From Lentisphaerota bacterium (lineage in GTDB: Bacteria; Verrucomicrobiota; Kiritimatiellia; RFP12; UBA3636): DNA of 30,210 nucleotides. This document shows, one piece after another, positions 15,970 through 24,011 of the stretch (within the stretch, counting starts at the first letter, position 1; each line of letters opens with the position of its first letter). The translations under genes were made by a program, and so were the position numbers. The stretch covers positions 4,654 to 34,863 of the forward strand of contig JALHHX010000011.1 of the NCBI GenBank assembly GCA_022837245.1, written 5' to 3'. The notes below the pieces were generated by a model. The model saw only the letters and a program-made list of their open reading frames with translations. It searched no databases and had not been told where the DNA came from.

Positions 15970-16248
15970 GTGAATAGAGATATTCACCAAAAACTTGACG
16001 TTTGGATGCGTTCGCGTAATAGAAAGCCGCTTTTGCTGCAAGGGGCAAGGCAGGTCGGCAAGACACACTCGCTAAAAGATTTCGGCGCTAAAAATTTCGC
16101 GGGAACTCATTACGTGAACTTTGAAGGAAATGTGGATTTTTCTTCTGCCTTCGAAGGCTCTCTCAAACCCGCCGCAATTCTCAGGGATTTGGGTCTCGTG
16201 CTTGGAACGCCTGTGGACCCGAACTCAGATCTACTTGTTCTGGACTAA
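15970..16248 (+). pseudogene. AAA ATPase (DUF4143 type), N-terminal fragment ending at Walker B
   Basis: 92 residues from GTG 15970, the first start after an in-frame TAA. LLLQGARQVGKTHSL (residues about 21-35) is the Walker A loop of the AAA/DUF4143 ATPases. The frame then reads SDLLVLD and meets TAA (16246-16248) exactly where family members have the Walker B glutamate (LDEIQ). Immediately after the stop the same frame continues IQQCP, as expected for the intact family sequence, so one base change (GAA to TAA) explains it. The rest of the gene continues in another frame from about 16265. Family members are widespread accessory ATPases with a nuclease-like tail; their role is poorly defined. 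Confidence 0.8.
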
Positions 16249-16264
16249 ATCCAACAATGCCCCG

Positions 16265-17302
16265 CGAGCCCTGACAAGCCTCAAGTATTTCGCGGAGGAA
16301 ATGCCGCAGCTTGCCATCTGCGCGGCAGGCTCGCTGCTTGGCGTTCGGCTAGGGGAGGCCTCTTTCCCGGTTGGAAAGGTTGACGAGCTGCGGATGTGGC
16401 CTATGTCTTTTGGAGAGTTCCTGGCCGCAGCTTGCAACCCCATGTTGTCCGAGGCGTTTGAATCTGCCGATCCTCTCGTCCCGGTGTCGCCTACGCTGCA
16501 TGAGCAGCTTTTGGGGGCGTTTAAGGAGTATCTTGTAGTCGGAGGAATGCCTGCTGCAGTTGAGGCTTTTGCCACATTGAGGAGCGACGATGAATTCTCT
16601 GCATTTCAGGAGGCGCGCCGTATTCAGACACAACTTTTGTCCCAGCACACCGCAGACATGGCCAGGCATTGCGGGAAACGGAATGCCATGCATATAGAGC
16701 GTCTTTGGCGCAATGTGCCTGCACAACTCGCCCGCGAGGCCGATGGCGCCGCGCCAAAATTCGTTTTCAAAGACGTCTTGCCGGGGGTCAAGGGCTACGA
16801 TCGTTTGTCGGGTGTGATTGATTGGCTGGAGGCCGCAGGTCTTGTTATCCGGCTCCCCATCGTGAACAGCGGCCTCTTGCCGTTTTCAGCCTACACGAAG
16901 GAAAATGCCTTCAAGCTGTTCGTCTTCGATGTCGGAATGCTGGGGGCTCTTAGCGGGCTGCATATACGCACTCTTTTGGACATCACATTCGGCTCCTACA
17001 AAGGGTACATAGCCGAGAATGCGGTGGCGCAGTCTTTTATGGCCGATGGAAGGACGGACATTGTATGCTGGCGCGAAGGGCAGGCGGAAATCGAGTTTTT
17101 AACAGCAGTGGATGGAGAAGTCATCCCGGTTGAAGTGAAATCCGGCCACGTCGCCCATGCGAAAAGCCTGAAGTCTTTCGCAGACAAATACAGCCCGCGT
17201 TTCAGCGCTATCCTTGGCGGGCGGAATGCCGGGTTTGACCGGGATGCCAAGCGCCGCTACTATCCGCTCTACTTCGCTTCTAAATTTCCCGGGAAGCAAT
17301 AG
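16265..17302 (+). pseudogene. AAA ATPase (DUF4143 type), C-terminal fragment
   Basis: This is the rest of the preceding gene, one base out of frame. The family sequence resumes at RALTSLKYFAEE (16265) after IQQCP in the other frame, so one extra base lies near 16258-16265. ICAAGSLLGV is sensor 1, and MWPMSFGEFL is the conserved block that follows it. The DUF4143 part follows (LIRLPIVNSGL-like VIRLPIVNSGLLPFSAYT, KLFVFDVGMLGAL, GYIAENAVAQSF). The end has a PD-(D/E)xK-like motif: EIEFLTAVDGEVIPVEVKSG. If translated alone it could start at ATG 16301 but would lack Walker A and B. The intact protein would be about 443 residues. Two lesions within 20 bases argue for true decay, though error is possible. 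Confidence 0.8.
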
Positions 17303-17346
17303 GCTGGGCCGGTGGTTTTAAAAACACTGATCCCGGCACCCCCATA

Positions 17347-17370
17347 GTGGCGGGGTGGAGACGCTGCCAC
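17347..17370. repeat. GTGGC...GCCAC palindromic element, copy 2
   Basis: GTGGCGGGGTGG followed by AGACGCTGCCAC. Its reverse complement (GTGGCAGCGTCT then CCACCCCGCCAC) closely matches the element at 4411-4434. GTGATTTAA follows, as GGTTTAA follows the first copy. It lies between the AAA gene and mod. Confidence 0.6.
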
Positions 17371-17516
17371 GTGATTTAAAACGGAGGTCAAAACGAAGGC
17401 CGAACAAGCGAATTGAAATCTTGAGGAACAATGTGGGGTATAGTACAATAACCGGCACTGCAGGACGGTTTGAACAGGAACGCCGTCAAAAGATCAAGCA
17501 AGAACTGGATGCTGAT

Positions 17517-18506
17517 ATGACCGACCACACAACACAACCCGATGAAAAAGGCTTGCGCTCTATTCTGGAACGCAATGCCGTCGCGAAACCCGAAACGGAG
17601 ACGCTTGATGCGCTAAGAGCCGCCGTACCCCAGTATTTCGACAAGGACGGGAGTTTTCTGAAGGCGAGATTTGACGCGGATTTGGCCGCTTCGGGTACCA
17701 CGGAATCGCCCGACGGCTACCGCCTGAATTTTGTCGGGAAGGACTACGCGCGCCTCCAGTCAGGGCTTTCCTCGGAAAACCTGCTTGTACCCGACTCCGA
17801 GCACAACGCCCAGCCGGGAAACGCAAACAGCGGCAACATCTTTATCACCGGCGACAATCTGGAGGCGCTGCGCCACCTCCAAAACGCATATTCGGGCGCT
17901 GTCAAAGTCATATACATCGATCCGCCATACAACACCGGGCAGGAGTTTGTCTATTCGGACAATTTCGAGTGGAAAGACGAGGATCTAAAGGAGCGCCTGG
18001 GATACAGCGACGAGGAAATAAAACGCCTGCACAGCATAAACGGCAAAGCCTCACACAGCGCTTGGCTGACCTTCATGTACCCGCGCCTCAAAATCGCCCG
18101 CCGACTCCTGCGCGACGATGGCGTAATCTTCATATCCATCGACGACAACGAACAGGCCAACTTGAGACTCCTGATGGACGAGATCTTCGGAGAGCAGAAT
18201 TTCGTGGCGAATATTGTGTGGCAAAAAAGAACATCGCCAGATGCACGTCTGAATCTTGGTCCTGCTCACGACTACATATTTGTGTTCGCCAAATGCATTA
18301 GACCCGAAATCAGTATTTTTAACCAGTTGCCACTCTCTGATGAACGAAGCATGCAATACAAGAATCCTGATAACGACCCAAGGGGGGATTGGGCGTCCGT
18401 TGATATTACGGGTCAAACAGGTCATGCCACAGAATCACAGTTTTATGAAATAACCACGCCTTCTGGCTTGAAACTGGTGCCACCTGCGGGAATCTTGATG
18501 TCGTAA
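17517..18506 (+). pseudogene. Type III restriction-modification methyltransferase (Mod), C-terminally truncated
   Basis: 329 residues from ATG 17517; an in-frame GTG at 17355 reads through the palindrome and a Lys/Arg-rich stretch and is less likely. Type III Mod proteins methylate adenine in an asymmetric site and specify it for Res. Seen here: SGNIFITGDNLEALRHL, the catalytic DPPY motif IV at residues 135-138 (VIYIDPPYNTGQEF), SWLTFMYPRLK-like HSAWLTFMYPRLKIARRLL, and DDGVIFISIDDNE. The protein stops right after a TTPSGLKLVPPAG motif, where family members continue with a Trp-containing segment. It therefore lacks the later AdoMet-binding FxGxG motif I and half of the usual 600 or so residues, so methylation is not expected. 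From about 18230 on (the recognition domain) the DNA is visibly more AT-rich. Confidence 0.85.
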
Positions 18507-18604
18507 TTATATCCGACAATTCTCCCGCGGATAAGAACAGTTTTTATTTAAGGGAAAAGAAAGATAAAGTTCGACTTATCTATAAGGAGGATCGAAATGA
18601 GTGA
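18491..18604 (+). pseudogene. Out-of-frame C-terminal remnant of an unknown gene
   Basis: In the frame one base off from mod, 37 codons read NLDVVIISDNSPADKN, then SFYLREKKDKVRLIYKEDRNE, ending at TGA 18602-18604. The composition is protein-like, and its end overlaps the next start codon by 8 nt with that gene's Shine-Dalgarno sequence inside it, as in a coupled operon. I infer that a deletion joined mod to the tail of another gene near 18490. Three-Cys-motif genes often have a partner gene (TcmP); I cannot confirm that this is one. Confidence 0.4.
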
Positions 18605-19334
18605 CACAAAAATCGAATGGACGGAAAAAACTTGGAATCCTATTACCGGGTGCTCAAAAATTTCAGATGGATGCGCCAACTGATATGCGGAAATTATGAC
18701 GAGGCGGCTTTGCGCGATGGGTGTTCACAAGTATCGAAATGGCTTTTCCATTACAACGCACGAAGAAAGTTTGGATGAGCCGTTTCGCTGGAAGTCAGCC
18801 TCAGATATTTTTATTTGCTCCATGAGCGATGTGTTCCATAGTGACGTCCCGGACTCTTTTATAAGGAGAATCATGGAAGTTGTTCACCAGACTCCTCGCC
18901 ACCATTATCAGATACTCACGAAGCGCCCTGAACGCATGTCTGAGTTCTTTGAGAAAAGCGCTGTTCCATCAAATGTGTGGCTTGGTGTAACCGTTGAAAA
19001 TCGTACTGCAAAGAGGCGTATTGACCTTCTTCGTAAAATTCCGGCAAGCGTCCATTTCCTTTCATGCGAACCGCTGCTTGAGGACTTGGGGATGCTTGAT
19101 CTTTCTGGAATCGAATGGGTTATTGTAGGCGGCGAGAGCGGTCCTCGTGCCCGTCCGATGAAAGAAGAATGGGTGCTCTCAATCCAGCATAATTGCAATG
19201 TGCAAGGGACTTCATTTTTCTTCAAGCAATGGGGAACGTGGGGCAGCGATGGGATAAAGCGCGCCAAGCACGAGAACGGGAAACTTCTAAAAGGGAAAGT
19301 AGTGCAAGACAAGCCCCGATCCAAGGTAATCTAA
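18597..19334 (+). pseudogene. Three-Cys-motif protein (phage Gp37/Gp68, DUF5131) with in-frame TGA at third Cys
   Basis: Start ATG 18597 follows a perfect TAAGGAGG (18583-18590), unusually strong for this window. The reading is MSDTKIEWTEKTWNPITGC, SKISDGCAN, TGA (18681-18683), then YAEIMTRRLCAMGVHKYRNGF and on in the same frame to 19334. The family motif is C-x6-C-x2-C followed by YA, resembling radical-SAM cluster ligands; here Cys19 and Cys26 are kept and residue 29 is TGA. Downstream motifs are intact: FICSMSDVFHSDVP, ILTKRPERM, VWLGVTVEN, FLSCEPLLEDLG, WVIVGGESGP, FFFKQWG. Full reading would give 245 residues. Cys to TGA is one base change, so a nonsense mutation is simplest. Selenocysteine is the alternative, but I see no convincing SECIS hairpin after the TGA. 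TGA ends other genes here, so no general reassignment. Confidence 0.85.
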
Positions 19335-19335
19335 T

Positions 19336-20556
19336 ATGAAAATCCATCTTGAAGAACTGAAGCACCAGCGGGAGGCGCTGGACGCCATTTTGGGCTCGAT
19401 GCCGCCGCTGGCGGAAGACCAGCCTGGCAACAACACTTTCATGGAAGGGGGATACGGGAAGCTGATAGAACTGTACCCCGAACTGCTGCAGACACAGGTC
19501 AAGGGCGGCAAGATAATATCCCCCTCCATAAAAGACGCCCGTCCGAAAATAAAGCTCAGAAAGGATAACTGGAAGAAGATCGCCGATTTCTGGAAAGAAG
19601 TCTCCAAGCGTTACCTGCTTTCATTCGAACGGCTGGATGAAAGCGAGTTGGCGGAATTGGTGGAATCCGTGCTTGAAACGGAAGGCGTTTTTGATGACAA
19701 CCGAAACGTCAGTATCGCAATTAAGGATACGCGGAAAAATGCGGATGGAGGCGGGGTGTCGATTGAGGAAAAGACCATGGCTGTTGCGAACCCATGCCAG
19801 ATTGGCAAGTTGCAGTACGGCGAGTTTGTCAGGCGGCTCGCTGAGCGGACTGCTATTCCCGTGAAAATCCTGCATTCCAAACTCTGGGGAGTGTTAGATG
19901 GGTTTGTGAAAAACGGTTTGGATAACGATGATGTAAATGCCAAATTAAACGTGAACTCCTTGGAAAAAGTCACCGCGGTCTGGGATGGGAAATTCGCGGA
20001 GACCTACGCCGCGGAATACGACTATGATCCGCTTAATTACACGGCGGAAACTTCAGTGATAAAGGGCGGTGGCTTCATCTCTGAAATCGAGGCCGGCCTG
20101 ATTGGCAAAACAGTGTCAAACAATATCGCGGACGACCCCCGGAATTTATATGAACCGCCGTGCGCGTACGATAGCGAGATTGAGCGGGAGGTTGAGACCC
20201 ATGTGCCTAGGAAGCAAATCGCCGTGTTCGGGAAAGTGCCGCGAAAAGCCATTAAAGTCCCGACTTACACCGGCGGATCCACAACGCCGGACTTCGTCTA
20301 TATAACAGAGGAAATGTGCATCGGCAAAAGGGATTGCGCCACAGGTGAATCCGGTCATCCATACGAAGCCGGAGAGTCTGCGGGAAAAGGCAGACTTGCC
20401 CTGCTTGTTGAGACAAAGGCGGCCGACATGCGTGGGGCGGAAGGACGGGCGGTCGCCGCGCAGGAAAAACTTTTCAGAAAAATCCCCGGAGTTAAATGGA
20501 AACTCCTAACATCTGCAAAAGAAATTCATGCTGCATTGGAAGAGCTTTGTAAGTAG
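19336..20556 (+). CDS. Type III restriction enzyme Res remnant: endonuclease kept, helicase missing
   Basis: 406 residues, whereas Res subunits are usually 850-1000. The N-terminus (MKIHLEELKHQREALDAIL) is the normal start of Res. After about residue 35 it passes directly to sequence typical of the C-terminal half. No Walker A, DEAD-type or later helicase motif is present, so the ATP-driven motor that must translocate before cutting is gone. The endonuclease motif is intact: TPDF (Asp319) and LLVETKA (Glu359, Lys361). The frame is open throughout, so a product could still be made. It begins 1 nt after the three-Cys gene and ends 17 nt before recC. I infer an in-frame internal deletion; function as a restriction enzyme is unlikely. 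Confidence 0.8.
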   Translation: MKIHLEELKHQREALDAILGSMPPLAEDQPGNNTFMEGGYGKLIELYPELLQTQVKGGKIISPSIKDARPKIKLRKDNWKKIADFWKEVSKRYLLSFERLDESELAELVESVLETEGVFDDNRNVSIAIKDTRKNADGGGVSIEEKTMAVANPCQIGKLQYGEFVRRLAERTAIPVKILHSKLWGVLDGFVKNGLDNDDVNAKLNVNSLEKVTAVWDGKFAETYAAEYDYDPLNYTAETSVIKGGGFISEIEAGLIGKTVSNNIADDPRNLYEPPCAYDSEIEREVETHVPRKQIAVFGKVPRKAIKVPTYTGGSTTPDFVYITEEMCIGKRDCATGESGHPYEAGESAGKGRLALLVETKAADMRGAEGRAVAAQEKLFRKIPGVKWKLLTSAKEIHAALEELCK

Positions 20557-20573
20557 AACTTTTGGCGGTTTGA

Positions 20574-23500
20574 ATGGCACTGAAATTTTTTGTTGGAAAC
20601 AGGCTGGAGACGCTCGCGGAGAGACTCGCGGAGATGCTGGGGGAACGGCCGGACGGCGCGGGACCGTTTGCGCGGGAGGTGGTCGCCGTTGTGAACCCCG
20701 GGAACGCGAAGTGGCTGACGCATGAGCTGGCGCGTCAAACGGGTGTCTGCGCGAATGTGGATTTCGTCACAAGAGGCGGTTTCTGGAATCGCGTGATTCC
20801 AGGCATGAGGGAGGCGGCGGATAAGTACAGCCCCAAGGTGATGGCATGGCGTATCCTGAAGATGCTCTCAGACAAGGACCGCCCGCAGGACGACGCCCTC
20901 GCCAACTACCTGAAAGGCGCCGGCGATGGCGTTACAAGAGCCCACTATGGTCTCGCAAATGAGATTGCCGCGGCATTCGATGTGTATCATGTTTACAGGT
21001 ATCAAGTTCTTGATGCATGGAGCAGCGGTAAGCCGGCACCGGGCGGAGTGGACACTCTGCCACATGCGCGGTGGCAAGGGATGATTTGGGAAAGGTTGAG
21101 GAAGGAGACGGATGCCGAGTCGCCCGCGGAGCTGTATATGGGTTTCCTCAAAGGAGAGCTCGACCGCGAGGCGCGGAAGCTCGTCGTGGAAGAGTTCCCG
21201 CTCGGACGCGTTTTTGTGTTCGGCATCGGCACGCTCGCCCCGCTGCATTTGCAGCTTTACCAGAAGCTTGCGACGTTTCTGGATGTGAATTTTCTGTATC
21301 TGAATCCGAGTATGGATTACTGGGGAGATGTCACGACGGAACGCAAGGCCCGATGGCGGCGGCTCCGCGGTGACAAAGACGCGGCGGCAAGCGGCAATCA
21401 GATGCTGGCGGCATTGGCGGGTTCGGGCAAGACTCTTTTCAATAATCTGCTCGATATCGATGAATATGGCATGGCGGAAGAACGGTGGGAGAGTGCGGAC
21501 TCTGCCACGGTGCTGGGAGCGGTGCAAAACGCGGTGCTGGAGAATGTGGCGCCAGACTTGGCGGGGCGCGAGGCGGACGATTCGCTATTGATCCACATCT
21601 GCCACGGCGAGATTCGCGAGATGGAGGTGCTGAGGGACGACATCCTGAGGCGGCTTGATCCGAAACTATCGGACGGGGAGAAGATTTCACCGCACGATAT
21701 CGTGGTAATGGCACCCGACATATCCAAATACGCGCCGGCGATCGAGGCCGTGTTTGGCCAGTGGAACAAGGACCACTCGGAAGGACAAAGGCTGCTTTAT
21801 TCGATAACAGACAGGACGCATGCAGAGGAGAGCCAGCTCGCGAACGCGTTCACCAGCCTAGCCGCGCAGGGACGAAGTCGGATGAAGTTCGGCGAATTCC
21901 GCGAATTACTTTCGCACAAGGCCGTGTGGGGGGCGCTGGGAATCGAGGAAGCTCAGATCGAGGTGGTTCAGAATATGCTCTACGATGCGGGCATAAGATG
22001 GGGCTGGGACGCGAAGCACCGCGAGGAAGCCGCGGGCGTGGCGTTTGGGGAATACTCGTGGGAGCAGGGGCTACGCAAATTGGCGCTGGAATATGTGACG
22101 GGGAAGAGCGAAATCGTCAATAACCTGGGGGATGAGGTCGGCCGTGCACTAGGGGCCGTGGCGGACTTGGCGCAACGCGTGAATGAATTGCGTCAAAAGC
22201 TGCGCGTTAATCATACGCCGCGGGAATGGGGCGGGATACTGATTGGCATAATGGATGATTTCCTGTTTGTGGATGAGGATTCAGAGCGCGACGCCGCGAC
22301 GCTGCGCAAGGCGATAGCGGAATTTGCCGACACGTGCGAAGCGGCGGGGATCGACGGGCTTGGTTTGCCGTGTGAAGTGGTCGAGGCGTACATGGAGGGG
22401 GCGCTATGGAGCGTGGCGGACACGGGAAGGTTCTTGTCGCGCGGCATAACCTTCTGCCGTCTGCAGCCGCTGCGCAACATCCCGGCGAAGTACGTGTGGA
22501 TAGCTGGGATGAACGACAACGAGTACCCGAGGCGTGACAAGTTGCGGAGCTTTGATTTGTTGAAGACCAAGCCTGAACCCGGCGATAGATCCAACCGGGA
22601 TGACGATTGCCAACTGCTGCTAGAAGCAATGCTGGCGGCGCGGCGTTATCTGCGCTTCTCGTATGTGGGCAACGACACGCATGACAACAAGACCATGCCG
22701 CCAGGCGTGCTCTTGAACGCCGTGCGCTCACAGCTCGTCGAAGCGTTTCAACAAGAAGGCGCGGAAGCGGATTCGGACGTGGTGGGCGGGAAGAAAGCCG
22801 CGCCGTTCGAACTCCGCCACCACCTGCATCATTTCTCGCCTGATTATTTCGACGAAAACGGGGAGGGCGGATGGCTTGAAGAAGACAAGCGCAAGCTGTG
22901 GATGAACCTCTCGGCTGCTGATTACAAATCAGCAGGTCAGCTGATTAGGCGAATCTCAGTCGGAAACGGAAACGCGGAAGACGATTTGGAAGGGCGCGGA
23001 TTGATCGAAGGTCTTGAGCCGGGATGCACCGCTGACTGCGAGTTTTTGAAACGGGATGAGTTTGAGCTGGAAGAACTCTTGAGTTTCTGGGGATCGCCTG
23101 CAAAGAAGTGGCTGTCGACCGTGCTTAAGATATACGGAGATGGAGGGGCGAATGAGTTTAGCGACGACGAGCCTGTGGATTTGGATGGTCTGGGTAAATG
23201 GTCCATTCGCTGTAAAATTTTAGAGATGTTTCTCAAAGACAAATGCCGTGAAGATGAAGTGCGTGCTTGGCTCAATCGCGAAGAAGTCTTTCGGCAGATA
23301 CTTGAACACGCAAAGCGTACTGCGACATTGCCGATCGGTGTGCGGGGGCAAGCCCTGGTTGAAAAAAGCCTCGCATCAGACGAGAACGAGAAGCTTCTCA
23401 AAACGGTTTCGAGGGAGCTGAATGGCTGGTTGCCATTTGGAAGGAATGCGAGGGTGTCGCTGTATTATGACGGGCGCTTGCTGCGCGGTGAAATCGGCGA

Positions 23501-24011
23501 CCTTTATTTTAAGGGCGATGAAATAATGTGGTTCCTAGCCAGCCCGTCGAAGGCGAAATTAAAGGATTGGATGCAGCTTGCGGTTGTCAACGCGTTGCTG
23601 CCGCTTAGCGATATAGCAGGCGTTGCTTTTAATTTTTGTGATTGTGTGCTGGTAACACAAGACTTCTCGCTAAAAGCGGCCGCTTTGAGCGAGAGTGAAG
23701 CTCGCCCGCTGGCTGAGCTTTACTTTACTGGAATGCTTTCCGCGATGGGAGGCGACCCAGAGCCGCTAATGCTTGTGGCGGACAAGGGGGCGCTCGAATG
23801 CGCAAAGGCCTTGCTTGATGAATGTGTGGACGAAGAAAAAGCATTTGGGAAAATCCGCGCCCAATGGAGTCCATTTAACTCCAGCGGGGACGGTGATTTA
23901 CACTCTAACTCGATTATTTTCGGAAAAGAATTCCCCGAAAACCTCAAAGAACGATTGCTTGCAGCTTGTAAAAAATACATGCTGTGCACTGGAGTGGAGG
24001 TGCTTAAATGA
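20574..24011 (+). CDS. recC: Exodeoxyribonuclease V subunit gamma (RecC)
   Basis: 1145 residues, close to E. coli RecC (about 1120). RecC holds RecB and RecD together and reads Chi sites with an inactive helicase-like fold. Family landmarks are NPGNAKWLTHELARQTGVCANVDF near the N-terminus, RVFVFGIGTLAPLHLQLYQKL, the LNPSMDYWGDV segment, ITFCRLQPLRNIPAKYVWIAGMNDNEYPR and RSNRDDDCQLLLEAMLAARRYL. No Walker A loop is seen, as expected. It ends with a 4-nt ATGA overlap with recB, so the two are co-translated. It starts 17 nt after the res remnant without a clear Shine-Dalgarno sequence. The gene is intact. Confidence 0.9.
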   Translation: MALKFFVGNRLETLAERLAEMLGERPDGAGPFAREVVAVVNPGNAKWLTHELARQTGVCANVDFVTRGGFWNRVIPGMREAADKYSPKVMAWRILKMLSDKDRPQDDALANYLKGAGDGVTRAHYGLANEIAAAFDVYHVYRYQVLDAWSSGKPAPGGVDTLPHARWQGMIWERLRKETDAESPAELYMGFLKGELDREARKLVVEEFPLGRVFVFGIGTLAPLHLQLYQKLATFLDVNFLYLNPSMDYWGDVTTERKARWRRLRGDKDAAASGNQMLAALAGSGKTLFNNLLDIDEYGMAEERWESADSATVLGAVQNAVLENVAPDLAGREADDSLLIHICHGEIREMEVLRDDILRRLDPKLSDGEKISPHDIVVMAPDISKYAPAIEAVFGQWNKDHSEGQRLLYSITDRTHAEESQLANAFTSLAAQGRSRMKFGEFRELLSHKAVWGALGIEEAQIEVVQNMLYDAGIRWGWDAKHREEAAGVAFGEYSWEQGLRKLALEYVTGKSEIVNNLGDEVGRALGAVADLAQRVNELRQKLRVNHTPREWGGILIGIMDDFLFVDEDSERDAATLRKAIAEFADTCEAAGIDGLGLPCEVVEAYMEGALWSVADTGRFLSRGITFCRLQPLRNIPAKYVWIAGMNDNEYPRRDKLRSFDLLKTKPEPGDRSNRDDDCQLLLEAMLAARRYLRFSYVGNDTHDNKTMPPGVLLNAVRSQLVEAFQQEGAEADSDVVGGKKAAPFELRHHLHHFSPDYFDENGEGGWLEEDKRKLWMNLSAADYKSAGQLIRRISVGNGNAEDDLEGRGLIEGLEPGCTADCEFLKRDEFELEELLSFWGSPAKKWLSTVLKIYGDGGANEFSDDEPVDLDGLGKWSIRCKILEMFLKDKCREDEVRAWLNREEVFRQILEHAKRTATLPIGVRGQALVEKSLASDENEKLLKTVSRELNGWLPFGRNARVSLYYDGRLLRGEIGDLYFKGDEIMWFLASPSKAKLKDWMQLAVVNALLPLSDIAGVAFNFCDCVLVTQDFSLKAAALSESEARPLAELYFTGMLSAMGGDPEPLMLVADKGALECAKALLDECVDEEKAFGKIRAQWSPFNSSGDGDLHSNSIIFGKEFPENLKERLLAACKKYMLCTGVEVLK

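Noticed and set aside
17355..17516. Upstream GTG start for mod
   Set aside because: It would translate the palindrome and a basic, non-family stretch; ATG 17517 fits the position of DPPY in other Mod proteins.
18597..19334. General reassignment of TGA in this genome
   Set aside because: gspF, recC and other genes end in TGA at the expected place.
15970..20556. Mobile element or prophage carrying the island
   Set aside because: No integrase, transposase, tRNA target or flanking direct repeat could be found; only the phage-type three-Cys gene hints at transfer.
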